Origin: Piromyces finnis
Taxonomy: Eukaryota > Neocallimastigomycota > Neocallimastigomycetes > Neocallimastigales > Neocallimastigaceae
DNA: 64,000 nucleotides
Assembly (NCBI GenBank): GCA_002104945.1
Contig: MCFH01000042.1
Span: 1-64,000, forward strand
Reading direction: 5' to 3'
Below, one piece after another: positions 1 to 14,300 of this stretch. Made by a program: the position numbers and the translations under genes. How positions within the stretch are numbered: the first letter of the stretch is position 1; each line of letters starts with the position of its first letter. The notes beneath the pieces are model-generated. The model was not told where the DNA came from, did no database searches, and was given only the letters and a program-made list of their open reading frames with translations.

Positions 1-2381
1 TTTTAAGGAAGTATTCCTTTGCAGATAAAGTATTGGTAATATTAGTTGATTTATGATGATAATGGTGATGATTAAGTGAAGGATGATGTGAATGACCAGC
101 ACCCGGGGTATAATGTGATACAAATGGGGATCCCATATAAAGTGGGGTTTGTGATCTAAAACTCATTTCATCATCCCTAGTATCATCGGTTTCAATGCCA
201 GAAGCATTATCATCTGGATGAATGTGATATTCCTCATTATGATTTGGGTTAGAAACATAATAATCATCTTCAATGGGTCTACCATTAAAAATGATATGGT
301 GGCCTAATTGTTGGAATATATTTCTAGCAGTACATATACCACTTGATCTATTTCTTAATAAATTATTCATAATACCATTATCACATAAATAGTTTCTATC
401 TTCTTCATTTGTCCAGAGGCGCTTAACCCCTGGATATCTTGTTAAGAATAAATATGAATCTTTATAACCAATTTGTTTAGCAGCATCTAATATAAACATA
501 TAAATTCTAGTTTTAGATCGATGAGGGAGGATAAAAGTACGAATATTATATTTCCTTCCTGTTATTATATTTCCAAACAGTATATTAAATATTATATTAT
601 ATAATATAATATGAATGCAATAATAATATAAATTAATATAAATAAATTTTAATATGTAGTAATAATTTTTTATTAATATATATATACTTCTATTTATAAA
701 TTATAATAATTATTGTATGAATTTTAAATTTGTATCATTTATTTAATAAAAAAAAAATGAAAATTAATATACCATTTTGTAGAACTCCATCAATATCAAC
801 CTTTTCATCACCTTTTGGATCAGATATTTCTTCTTCTAATATCATTTCTTCAGTTGTTTCTTCTTCCTCGTGTCTTCTTTGTAATAAAGCAGCATGTGAT
901 CTTGGGTTCATATGATTAATTACATTTGGATGTTTGTTCTTTTTTGGTCTACCCCTATGTTTCTATGTTTTTTTTTAAAATTATTATAGTTTAATTATTA
1001 TTATTATTATTAATTGTTATTATTTTTTAAAAAATGATAATAAAAATTATGCTTATAAAACATAATATATACATCTTTATTATAAATGAATATTGAAAAC
1101 ACTAATAATAACAAACTATGTTTTTATTATACTAACTTTAACTTCTGGTTCTGGTTCCGCTTTAATTTCTTTATCTCCAAGTATCTTATTTTCCGATTTC
1201 TCTACTGTTGATGTAGAACCGGCATTAGATATTATATCCTTAGATTCAGCTGATACTATTTGATTTGTTTCTTTGTTTTCTTCAATTTTAGAAACTTCTT
1301 TAACTTCGGGATCCACCGACTCTTTTTTTACTTTCTTTCTTCCCAATTTTGGTGGTCTTCCTCTTGGCTTTTGTCTTTCTGGTTCTGGTTCCACCTCTTC
1401 ATTATTATTTTGTTCAACTTCTTTATTTTCTTCTTCTGTTGCTTTTTTAATGGAATTTGATTTTTTTGTTGGGGATTGTAAATCCTCTTCATTTTCATTA
1501 CTTTCTAAATTCTTTTTATCATGTTTCAATGAGAAAGTAGTATTTTTCTTTTTTCCTTCTTGATTCTCTGATGTTGCAGAATTCTTAATTATCTTTAAAA
1601 TAGCTTCCTTCTTTGATTCTACACTAATTTCTTTTTTAGTTTCATTAAATTTCTTTTTATTAATAGCATCCTTATTATCGTTTTTATATTCTTCATTATT
1701 CTTCTTTTCTTTTCTACTTTTTTCTTTTTCTGTTTTATCTTCATTAGGTGATAATACTAAAATTGTCTTTTCATTTTTTGGTGAAGATAGTTTTTTACTA
1801 GATTCTGGTTCATTTTGACCTTCAACAGATGCTGAGTTTGGTGATGTTGAAGTACCTTTCTTTCTTTTATCATTCTTTATTTGAATTATTAATTTTTCCT
1901 TTTTCTTTTTAACATTTGTATTTTTAATTTGAATAATAATTTTTTCTTTCTTTTCTCCATTATTTTGTTCATTGATTTCATTTTCACTATTGTTACTACT
2001 TTGATTACTATAGCTACTATAACTACTGTGACTACTGTGGCTATGTTTATGTGAATGTTTATGTCCACTGTTATATTTTTCATCACTCTTTGCAGAATGA
2101 TCAGATGAGGATGAAGGTGATGTTAAATTATCTGTATTTAAAATAATTTTCTTCTGTCTTTTATTTGGTTTTCCAGATTGCTCTGCCTCTATTGGTATTG
2201 TTGATCTTTGCCGTTTTTTCACTATGGAAATAATTCAATATTTTATTAATTATATATTATAAATTAAAAAATTATATAATTTCATTCAAAATATAAAAAT
2301 TTAAATATAATTAAAAAATAAATACTATATCTTTTTTATTATTTTAAGATATAATTAATTGTCCATAAAACACTTACTCAT
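1..2381 (-). CDS. Rsc7/Swp82-like chromatin-remodelling subunit with AT-hooks (3' end outside window)
   Basis: Exons on the minus strand: 2378-2381, 1137-2221, 773-962 and 558 down to the window edge. Phases fit at every join (the 4-nt exon ATGA joins TG; phase 0; then G joins GA). Residues 1-363 are a Lys/Ser/Glu-rich disordered region with an AT-hook (RGRPPK, about residue 286); a second hook (RGRPKK) opens the third exon. From about residue 428 the protein matches the Npl6/Rsc7-Swp82 domain: a stretch around FILPHRSKTRIYMFILDAA, then KDSYLFLTRYPG, CTARNIFQQLG and FNGRPIEDDYY. In yeast this family sits in RSC and SWI/SNF and acts on nucleosomes in the nucleus. After the domain comes an acidic, then His/Ser-rich tail that is still open at base 1. 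Position 2222 would be a GTG start, so an upstream exon is needed; ATG at 2381 followed by a good GTAAGT donor supplies it. The family call is strong; whether it is Rsc7 or Swp82 is not settled. Confidence 0.82.
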
Positions 2382-5343
2382 TATGATTTAATATATATAT
2401 TTAAAAGTAAAAAAAAAAAAAAAGTATTGTACCAAAAGAAAAATCTAAAATTAAAATTATATATAATTAGTTTTATTATTTAAAATTAATTGTTTCATTG
2501 TTTCTTCTTTTACAAAAACATTTTTAATTCATGTATAAATTTAATTTATTAAAAATAAAAAAAAAAGTTTTCAGTTTCAGTTTACTTAAAAAGAAAATAT
2601 ACGTTGTATATAGAAAATTTATTAAAATTTATTATTACTGGTATAATCAAAATGTTTATTAACAATCAATTAATATTTGTATTTAATAGTATATAATTTA
2701 TGTATATTCTAAATGCAATTAACATCAAAAAGTAGATGATATAAATAATATATCCCAATAATCTTCATTTTTTCTTTAATGATTTTGAAAATAATTAATT
2801 TGAAAACTTACATGATTTTTATTTTTTTTTTTTCCTATTATTATTATTATTGTTTATTATTAAAAATTAATAAATGATTATTTATTTATTACTTATATAT
2901 TTATTATTTATTAATATATTAAAAAAATAAAATCATTTCAATAATTTCTAATTAAATAAATTTTTATTCATTATGAAGAAGAGTTTTATAAAATATTAAA
3001 TTATATAATCTTTTATTTGATTGTGTTATTTTTTTTTAATTTACTTTATTATTATGTTAATTCAAGTAAAACTGAAAGGTGAAATATTAATTACCAAATG
3101 TTACGACTTTTATTTTCCCAAATTTTGGATGAATGTATTTTTAATTAAATTATATTTGTATAATTAATATGGTAATGAGATAATAACTTTTATACAATAA
3201 AAATAAAATATATTTAAAAAGTTATATATAAAATAAAGAATTTTTTTTTTAAAAAAATAATACATATTATATAAATTTTTAATCTATATTTAATTCATAT
3301 TAATATATATACTATATTATACTATATATAATACAGAATAAATTTTATTAATAATTTAAATTTACAATATATTTATTAATTTCAGGATTATAAAATACTT
3401 TTATTTTATTATCATAATTAACATTTTTATAGCAAATTGTCTTAGGGTGTTACAGCGACAAAATAATTAATTTTTATATGAATAAAAAAAATTTCTTTTA
3501 TAGTTTAAACAAAAAAAAAAAAAAGAGAGAACATTATTAGTTTTGAATTGGAAGAAATCGAAAATATAGACTAATACATTCTACCATTTCATTATAAATA
3601 TAAGTTTTTTTTTCTTTATTTTTATAACTAGAATACTAAATAAAATCAAAGTTGATAAATACATCAATACATTTATTTTTATATTCATAAATAAAAACAA
3701 ATATGTAGTATTTTTTTTAAAAAGATTAAAACTTTAATTAAAATATTTGTGTAATTTGAAAATAAAGTTTATTGATTTTAAAATATTACCTTTAGACTAA
3801 TTTATATTTAATATATGTATGTAAAATATAAAATAAAACCACAAAAAACTTTTATATTTTACTTCCCATTAATTGATTTAATTAATTTAATATTAATAAA
3901 AAATTGAACTAGGGATTATTATTAAATAATTGTTGAATTTTAAGTGTTATCATTGATAATGATTCATTATATATAATCATTTATATACTCATATTCGTTT
4001 ATATATAATAATAATTAAAACATATATTTTGTACACCCAATAGCTTTTATTTTTAAGATATTAATAAATACCTTTTGCATTACATATATTACTATAGTCA
4101 TAACTATTTATTTGGTTTTCATAACAAAAGTAAATCTTAACCTTTCAAATGTTTTTTTATATATTATTTTCCAATTCTTTATTTATAATTTCAAAAATGC
4201 AAAAATATAGATTAATATATATACATTAATTCATATAAACTAATTATTAATTATTTATTATTTAATTATTTTAAACATTTAAAAATATTATATATATTGA
4301 TGATTAATCTTTTTGCAGTGTTTTTTTCGTTTTTATTAATTCTAATAGTAATATAAGTAATAAGATTATAATCATGTGATTAAATATTATAGAATCTATT
4401 ACACTAATAAATAAATTAATGAAAAATCATGATAGAATTAATTTGATATTATTGGTTAATAGGTAAAAAAAAAATTAGCAAGAATAAAACAAAAAATTAA
4501 ATGAATTATTGTACACTACGAATTAAAGATAGGGAAAAGTATCATAGAGAAAACATCTCTGTCAATTCAATATAAAATAGAAATATAAAAAAGAAGCCAG
4601 TAATAATTTCTTTATATTTATATAAAATATTAATTTAAATATTTTTTCGAACATTATCCCTTTATATTTTTATTAAGTAAGGTTGATATTAATTATTGGC
4701 AAACATGTTATATTTAATAGTTTCAATTAAAACAATAATTAATAGTGAAATTAATAAATTAAAATATTAATCATAAATAATTCAGATATTGGTAAAAAAA
4801 AAAAGAAGAAAAATAATGTGATAAATAATTAAATATATTTTTAATCAAATTTTTTTTACTTCAGATAAATAATGCAATAAATAAAAGATTTCATCATCTC
4901 AATCATACATCTATTAGTAATTTATTAAAGCTTTATTTATTAATAAATTAATTTTAAATCATGAAATTGTTTTATAATAATTTATAGAAATGTATGTTAC
5001 AGTATTTATTACAAGTAGGGCTATACAAAAAAGTATCAATATATCAATATATATAATACCATAAATGAATTATAGTAATAATTTTATATAAAAATATACA
5101 TCAAGAAATATAAACTCCATTTATAATCATTTATGATAAATATTTTAATAGTAAATTATACTTTTGGTATAAATTATTAATAATGTACAATAATTAATTA
5201 ATTAATTAATTATTAAAAATTCTAGGAAAAGAAGATTTATATATATATATATATGAATTTTTAATTAGATTGTTTACTTATATTGTTTACTTATATTTAT
5301 TTATTTATTAAATCTATAGTTTATATAAATAATATAAAGCAAA
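2382..5343. other. Divergent intergenic region, very AT-rich
   Basis: This 3 kb lies between the start of the Rsc7-like gene (minus) and the start of the DRG2 gene (plus), so it must hold both promoters. It is almost pure A/T with short homopolymers. The only less AT-rich patch is around 3436-3470. No ORF with coding character, tRNA or repeat family was recognised. Confidence 0.6.
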
Positions 5344-7458
5344 ATGGGTATTTTGGAAAAGATTGCCGAAATCGAGAAGGAAATGTCTCGTACCCAAAAA
5401 AATAAGGCCACTGAATACCACATTGGTCTTTTAAAGGCTAAATTAGCTAGATACAGATCTATTTTATTAGAACCTACATCAAAGTCTGGAGGAAAAGGTG
5501 AAGGTTTTGATGTTATGAAGGTATTTTATTTTATTTTTTTTTTTAATTTTTGAATTAAATAAAAAAAATCGAATAAAAAATATAATATATCTAATTTTAA
5601 TTTCATAATTACAGTCTGGAGATGCTAGAGTTGCCATGATTGGTTTTCCTTCAGTTGGTAAATCTACTTTTTTGAGTAAAGCTACTGAAACTCGTTCTGA
5701 ATCTGCTAGTTATGAATTCACTACATTAACATGTATTCCAGGAAAAATTCATTACAAGGGGTAAATTACAATAAAAATATAAATTAAAAGAAATATATTT
5801 ATATAATATTGTTTAATAAAATTTTGTACTTTTATCATTATAATTGTTTTATTTTATTATTATAAATAAAAAAAATAATAGTGCCGACATTCAATTACTT
5901 GATCTTCCAGGTATTATTGAAGGTGCCGCTCAAGGTAAAGGTCGTGGTAGACAAGTAAGTATTTCTTAATGAAAAATTATTATTAAAGAATATTATATAT
6001 TTTTTTATTTATTTAAAACGCCGCAATAATATTATATTTTTAATTGTAAATCATAATATTTATTATTTTTAATTTCTATATTAAATAGGTCATTTCTGTT
6101 GCTAAAACTGCTGACTTAATTCTTATGATGCTTGATGCTTCAAAAGGTGCTAAACAAAAGGAATTATTAGAAAAGGAATTAGAATCTGTAGGTATAAGAT
6201 TAAATAGTCGTAAACCAAATATATATTTCAAGGTTAAGAAGGGTGGAGGTATTAGGTTAGCATATAAAAATATTAATTAAGCATCAACTTTTAAATTATA
6301 CAAGAATAAAATTAAATTATATATTTATATATTATTATATCATATAATTATTAATCTAATTAATTATCATCAAAATAAATCATAAATTTTATTATTTTTG
6401 TATACCAGTTTCAATTCCACTTGTAAATTAACTTACTTAAATGAAAAAATGGTTTATGTTATTCTTCATGACTATAAAATTCATAATGCTGAAGTTCTCG
6501 TTCGTGAAGATTGTACTGTTGATGAATTTATTGATGTCATTTTAGGAAACAGAAAGTATATTAATTGTTTATATTGTTATAATAAGATTGATCAAGTAAG
6601 CAAAACAACAATATTATTAATTATATATGTTATTTTAATTGTTCTAAATAAATCAGTATATTTAATAATATCTAATAATATATATTATATATAATTAGGT
6701 TTCACTTGAAGAAGTTGATAGAATTGCTAGGTAGATATTATTATAGAAATAATAACATTATTTTATATTCTATATATATAGATATATAGATTTATTTATT
6801 AGGTTTTATTAATTGATATTATAAAAAATCAAAACAAATTAAAATAGAGAACCAAATTCTGTTGTTTGTAGTTGTGAAATGAACTTAAATATGGATTACT
6901 TGATTGAAAAGATTTGGTCTACCTTAGATTTATTAAGAGTTTACACTAAGAGAAGAGGAGAAGTAATAATTAATCATTTATTTTCATTAGTTAAAAAAAT
7001 GAAATATAAAATAATAGTAATAATAATAATTTATATAATATTATTATATATTAAAATATTATCACAATAGTATCCAGATTTTGAAGGAGGTTTAATTTTA
7101 CGTAATAATTCTACTATTGAACATGTATGCCACCATATTCATCGTACTTTGGTTGATGACTTTAAATATGCTTTAGTTTGGGGAACAGTAATGCTATTTA
7201 AATAATTTATTATTTGTCATAAATAATTTAAACCATTTATTTATTTATTATTATTAATTTGATAAATAGAGCGCTAAACATCAACCACAACGTGTAGGTT
7301 TAAACCATGTAGTTGAAGCTGAAGGTGAATATGTCAAAGAATATATATATTATATCTAATATTTTTATTTTAAAAAATATTAATATATTAACATTTATTA
7401 TTATATATAATATAAATTATAAAATATAGATGTTATTCAAATTGTAAAAAAGATTTAA
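5344..7458 (+). CDS. RBG2: Developmentally regulated GTP-binding protein 2 (DRG2/Rbg2 GTPase)
   Basis: Ten exons: 5344-5520, 5615-5760, 5882-5954, 6089-6255, 6409-6595, 6699-6730, 6848-6962, 7071-7187, 7270-7324 and 7430-7458. They total 1098 nt and 365 residues, almost exactly the usual DRG2 length. The protein opens with the diagnostic [13 protein letters not shown] helix-turn-helix region, then the G1 P-loop GFPSVGKS (69-76), the G3 motif DLPG (115-118), the repeated GKGRGRQV segment, G4 NKID (246-249) and a C-terminal TGS-type domain ending [11 protein letters not shown]2 is a cytoplasmic Obg-class GTPase; in yeast Rbg2 works with Gir2 on translating ribosomes. All donors are GT; the ninth is GTGAAT, weaker than the rest. 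The start has the expected family N-terminus, so it is secure. Codons end in C or G more often than in the neighbouring low-complexity genes, suggesting good expression. Confidence 0.97.
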
Positions 7459-10400
7459 ACATTATTTTAGTATTATTTATATCCATTTACTCTGTCTATT
7501 TAATGTGTAATTAAAACAAAGCAAAAACAAAAAAAAGTAAAAAAAAAAAAAAAGAAGAAATTAATATAGAAATTTAAAGTTAAACAATTTATTTACTTAG
7601 CTATTACTTTTTTTAAAGAAAAATATTGGAGAAAATTTTTATATATTTAAATTATTAACAAAGTATAATTTATCATTATATGAATTTCTCATTACCAAAT
7701 TTTTATATTTAAAAAAATTAATAAATATAATAAAAAATATAAAAATAAATGAAATTTCAACAATTTATTATTTAATAGAAACTAAAAGGTAAAAGTATTT
7801 TTAACTATTTTTTTTTTTTTTTATTTTTCTTATTTATATCTTGTATAAATTAAAAGTTATATGAATTTTGATACTTATTATATATGGACTTATATATTGA
7901 AGATCCCAAAAAAAAGTTTATCTAATTTAACAAAAAAATATTAAATTCCTAAAGGGTTAACAAATGCTTATATTAATTTAATATGAATAATGTAAATCAA
8001 ATGACAATATTCAATAATTTAAATTATTATAAATGACTTTTATTATATATTTTATTATTTTTTTAACATTTTTTATTTTACTATCTAAATGATTTGTGTA
8101 TAAAATTTTATTGTACCACAATAATTATATATTATAGTTCAAATATTTAATGTTTTAATTAAATCTATGTATTATAAATGTAAACTGCTTTATTGTTTAT
8201 ACAATATGTATAAAAATAAAATATTTTGACATATTATTTTTTAATTGTACACTTACTTTTACATTACAGATATGGAGATATGGGTTGTAATAAATTTAAT
8301 AATAATTAAAATTGTAATACATATAAGTTACTTTTATTGGTTGTTTTTATTTTGTGTATCTTAAATACTTTGTAAAAGGTAAATACACATTTTTACAAAT
8401 TTTATTTTATAGTATATTAGAATTAATATGATTCATAAAAAAAAAAAACAATTCATATTGTTTTAGTATAAAATCTATAAATAGTTTTTGTCATACCAAC
8501 AACTTTTGTTAATATTATTTAATTATCAATATAAATTAATATATATTGAAATATATTATAACCATTATAATATATAATATCATTAATATTATATCTATAA
8601 ATTCCTATTCCTATAATTTCTAATTACTCTTCACTGTAAAAAAAATATTATGAATTTTAAGAATAAGTAATAATGGTATTACAAAAGAAAAATTAGTTTA
8701 TATAGAATGAATGATAAAACTCAATATTTTAAATTATTAATATGTAATTATGAATTTCATTTTTTATTATTACTGCATATTATATCTGTTTTTAACAGAA
8801 TAATATATTACTATTTATTAAATTTATACCATAATTTTTTTTTTATTATTAATATTCATCCTTTGTGTTTTATATTTTATATTTAAGTTGAAAAAAAATC
8901 ATTTAATTTAATATACAATGGCGAATAGTTTTGAAGATATAATCTATTTCGTAAACCTAATCCATGTAACATTAAAGACTGAAAAGGATGAATTTTATTA
9001 CCAAAAAAAAAAAAAAATATATATATATATAGATTATATTAAATTCTAATTAAAAGTTTTTTTAGATTTTTGGAGTATTGCCATAGCGAATAGAATTTAA
9101 ATTTATTACTACAATTTTTTTTTGTATTATATATTATAATAAAAGCAAAAATTAATTATTTATTTTTAATGTTTTTGTGATTTTTGTTTGTTTTATTACT
9201 ATTGCTAAATTCAACAAATCTAAATAATTTCAATTAATTTTTTTTAAAAAATAATAAAATAAATTCAAATGTCAATATATATTTAATTTTAACACTTAAA
9301 AACAAGAAAGACAAAAATATGAAATATATTTAACAATAGTATTAAAATAAGTTTTATTAAACATTTATTTTTTTTTTAATTTTAATTTATTAACCAAGAC
9401 TATTATTTTATTATCAAGTAGTATAATAGTCATTCATAAAACATTAAATAGTAATATAATTTAATACTTGTGATAAAATTTATAAATTTGATATCAAAGT
9501 AACTTTAGGAAAGTTATTTATAGTATAAAAATAAAGGTAAAAAAATAATTATATTTTTTAAATTACCTATTCTATTTATTATAGATTTAAGTAAATAAAA
9601 TCAAACAATAAGAAAAAATACAATAATAGCAATATATCAATAAAATTATTTTTGTAAATTTTAAAGTTAATTTAGTATCTTGATAAGTAGTAAAAAACCT
9701 TTACCAATAATAATAGATAAAGAAATGTTACGCCTTTTTTATTTTTAATTTTATATTATGTATGTTTTGTATATTATTTTTAATTTTTAGAAAATAATAT
9801 TCGAAATATACTTTCATATTTTTATTTTTTTTTTAATTTTAAATAAAATTTTAATTGGAAAACGGATAAATATACATCATAAAAATCATATATTAATTGA
9901 CAAACATACAAACTGATATAAATATCGAAAAGCAACTGATAGTATAAAAATTTGGAAGCAAAAGTTTGGAATTTGTAGTTCAATCGTAAATCGTAGATAT
10001 TCAAAGTCATTTTGATTAATTGATTCATTTGATTTAAAAGTAAGAATTCATTTTTATTATATATATATAGCAAATAAAAAGCTACCAAATTTTTAGGTTA
10101 ATGAAAAACTAATATTGATACACTTTAATTCATTATATTCAAAAATAATACAAAAACAAATATTTTTTTTTAAAAAAAGATATTAGATAAATAATTTATT
10201 ATTTGATAGCAAAGATTTTAATAAAATATTTAATATAGGAAAATGTTTTTTTATGTATTATTAAATAATGTAATTTTTATTTATATCTAACTTTTATTAA
10301 TATTTATATATTTTTTAGATAAAATTTTGAGACATATATAATTACATAAATAATACTCATTAAAGGCTCGCTTTAAAAGTGATATGAATATAATTTAAAC

Positions 10401-10578
10401 CACATATACCCAGTTTATCAACAACACACATCATTATTTATTTATTAATAAGTAAATTGCTATCTTTTTTTTGATAAAATTACAGTAGTAAAAAAATTTT
10501 TTTTGGTATACACTCCATAGAGCATATTTATATAATATATTTAATTTAAATTATTAAAAATCATTACTTTAATACAAC
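7459..10578. other. Intergenic region, very AT-rich
   Basis: This is 3.1 kb between the DRG2 stop and the start of the PH/RhoGAP gene, both on the plus strand. It contains A and T runs of 10-16 nt and no convincing coding segment. An 88-codon frame at 9822-10088 (minus) lacks an ATG at its start and has the Phe/Leu/Tyr/Ile/Lys composition expected of random AT-rich DNA. I see nothing else in it. Confidence 0.6.
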
Positions 10579-11350
10579 ATGGAAGATTCATACAATTCTA
10601 TTAATTATCCACAAAATGCATCAAAACAAACAAGGCCATCTATTTATTCGGATTTTCAAGCTAAAGAAATGAATAAAAGACATTCGAGCTATATACCAAA
10701 TGCATTTAATAATCAAAAAGATAAGATTGTTCAAGGGGATGAGAACAATCATTCAAATAAAACGAAATCATTTGCATCCTCAAAAAATGTTGATAATATA
10801 AGAACAAGTTTTGAAAATGGACAATATTATGAAAATATTTCATATCCATCTCGTTCTTCAATATCAACCGAAAGTCAAATATTAAATCCAATGAATGATA
10901 TAAAAATAAATACAAGGAGAAGGTCAAGTCGTATATCTTCATCATCATTTAATAGTATTATAAATGAGAATTATTTTTTAGAAATGAAAAATTATCAAAA
11001 TAGTATTGAAAATGGAAGAAATATTAGAATAATTAATAATTTAGATGATCAATATTCTAAAAGGGATTCACGTCTTTTTAATAGTAATAATAAACGTTGT
11101 AGTATTAATTTGAATAATCAAAGTCCTGTAATAATGGAAATCAATAAAGACATAAGAGCAAAAGAATTATTAGAGCAAGGATCCAATAGTGATATTTCTA
11201 TTAATAATCAATCTAGGATTAAAGTAAGTAAGAAGGAAAATTCTTTTTCTCAAAACTCAAATCATAATACCTTTGAAGATGATACTTTATTGGAACTATC
11301 TGTAAATTCATTAGAAATGTTGGGGTCTTATTTAAAAAATACATCTAGTG

Positions 11351-11381
<31 letters not shown>

Positions 11382-14300
11382 TTATAGTAGTATCAATAAT
11401 AAAAATGGAATATCTCTTTATGAAGAGAAACATTTAAATTATAAGCATTTGTCAGAAAATAATATTGGATATTATAATAAAAGAAATTCATCAATTATCT
11501 TACCATATCTAAAGTTAAATGAATTTATTGAGGATCAAGAAATTTCTGAAATGATAACTTCTATTAGTAAAACTTGGCCAGTAGAAAAATCAGGTTTTGT
11601 ATTGAGAAAAATGGTGTATTCAAACGGTGTTTATAAAAATATAAATAGTTTGCCAAGTAAAAATGAGAAAGAATCAACAATACCTTTAGGATACAAAGAA
11701 TTAAAGAATACTAATCAAAGTAAGAAGAAAGGTAGACATAAAAAAAATAAAAGTCACGACAATCATACAATAAATGGAATTAATAACAATGGTTTGGATG
11801 ATGATTTAGAAAACAAAGATTGGGAGTGGGGATTATTTTTTGTTGAACTTCGTGGACAGTATCTTTTTTTTTATCGTCTTTATAATGTTGATTCAAATTG
11901 GAAAAAAGAAGGTCATAGTAAATATAAAAGTAAGCCAGGTGCATTAGAGAATATTCGTAATGTATTTGTTGAGCGTATTATATCATTTGGTAGAAATAAA
12001 AAGAATTCAAATAATCATCCAAGTTCACCATCATCTGTAGAAAATAACGAATTGAACAAAAATTTTAAAGTTCACGAAAATATTCCAATGAATGAATATA
12101 ATTTTCAACAATATCAACGATATCAACTAAATCAGGTTATTTATCAAGATGATAAAATGTCTGTGTCAAAAAACAAACAATTAAATGTTTCACAAAATCA
12201 AGTTAAGCCAACGTTACAACAACAACTTTTAGCTTCTCAGAAGGTACTTCATCGTGAAAATCAAAATAAGAGTAATTCTTCATCTGTATCAAGATCATTT
12301 ACTTTTGCTAATATTACAACAACTAACTTAGATTCATATCATAGTGAACAAATAAATTCAGCTGCTAATAATAGTAATGATGAAAAAAATATTAATTCAA
12401 ATATAAACCAAAACTCACCTTCTGTTAAGTCGGAAAATCATCCATACCCAGCTAATTCCCCATCATTTTCAAATCGTCAGTATATAAATCCCAATTCACC
12501 TGGATTAAGCTCACCTTACCCATCACCATTAATTACTAACATGTCCTCATTTGGAAAAAACTATCCAAGTCAGTTAACCCCAAATAGTGTTCACTCCAAT
12601 AATGATATTGATTATACTCCCATTGTGGTTCCAACAGTATCTAACATAAACAATATAAAATCATGTTCTTATCCACAAATAACAAATTCAAATTCAATGT
12701 ATTGTCATGGTTCCAGTCCAATGGTGAATTCAGTATCAAATATATTAACTGATGATGAAGAAAATATTATAAAGGAGGGTATTCCAGATATGAGTAAAAT
12801 TTTACCTCCTCATGTAAATTCTGAAAGTGAAGGTTCTGTTATTTCTTTACCATTATCTACTCATAGTCTAAAAGAGGTAAATAAAACTCAAAGTTCATTG
12901 ATTAATACTACTACTCAAACAATTGAAACTAAAGTTATAAATACCAATATTACAAGTCAAGTTATTAGTGACATTGTTGATTCTTATCAACAGTCAGATG
13001 ATGATGAACAATCTGATAATAATAATGAATTAAATAAAAGTTCCACATTAAAATCCATAGCTTCAACGACTATTACTACTTCTAAAACTACTTCTATTTT
13101 ATCTTCTGTTTCAACTATTCCAAATTTATCACCTATAGAAAAAAGCCAAGATATTCAAGCAAAAATATCACCAATGAAAATAAGTGATTCGTTTACAAGT
13201 ATAAATCAACGTATTCAGATATCTATGAATGAAAAAAGTCAAGAATCTCAAGCTTTTTCTTCAACTAGTAAAACTAGTGATTCATTTACAAATATAAATC
13301 AAATTAATAGAATGTCAATAGTCGAAAAGAGTCAAGATTCTCAACTCTTTACATCTAATTCAAGAATTAGTGATTCATTTGCTAATATAAGTCATATCAG
13401 TCACCAAAGTATAGGGTCTTCAATGAATATTATAAATCATAAAATGAGTGCTGACTCTCACAATAGTATAAAAAATAAAAGAGGATCAAAAATACAAGTA
13501 TCTAATCAATCAATATTACAGCATTCTAATGATGGACATAAAACAGGATCTCCATATTTGAATTCTCCCAATGATCAATTATCAAATGATTCATTAATAA
13601 ACATTAATCAAGACCAAGGCTTTTATCAATCTGCTCGTAATATTCCTATTAATACAGCAAATACTGTAAAAGTAACAACTAAGAGAGAGTTATTAACTCC
13701 AGAAAGACGCCAATCAAAATCTCTTTCTTTGTCATCAGCTGAACCTTACATTTCTCATAATAGATATTATTATAATAATAGTAATAATAATAATAATGGA
13801 AATTCACCTATATCTACAATACCACCATCTATTCCAATGGTTCGCATATCAAATAATATTTCTCGAAGTGGATTTAAGCATTCTTATAATCATAAACAAA
13901 AACATAATTCCTCAAAGATAATTGGAAGACCAATTTTATCAATAGATGATGTTAATAATCCATTAGATTTATTGCGTGCTCATCGAGTTCTGGTTCATTA
14001 TATTCCCTTAAATTATTCAATTGTGGATCATCTTTCGTATACTGAAAGCAAAAATATTAATGAATGTTCTTATGAAAGAGATATACCTTTAATCTTGTTG
14101 ACATATGTGAATCAAGATAAATTATTTTCAAGTGCTTGTCAAGTATTATTACAAACAATTAGTATAGGTCCAAATTCAAATCCAAATATTTCTCTAAATT
14201 CAACTTTGGCTTCCTCTAGATTACAAAAGGTGGAATCCTTCAATAGTGATTCTTATAGTGCTTCAATTCCAGTATTGAATAATAAAAAGCAATCATATAA

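Noticed and set aside
2220-2222. GTG as the start of the Rsc7-like protein
   Set aside because: GTG starts are not expected in nuclear genes, and an AG acceptor sits directly before it. The ATG exon at 2378-2381 fits in phase.
9822-10088. 88-codon minus-strand frame
   Set aside because: It begins at TTG, not ATG, has only AT-driven amino acids, and lies in uniformly A/T-rich intergenic DNA.
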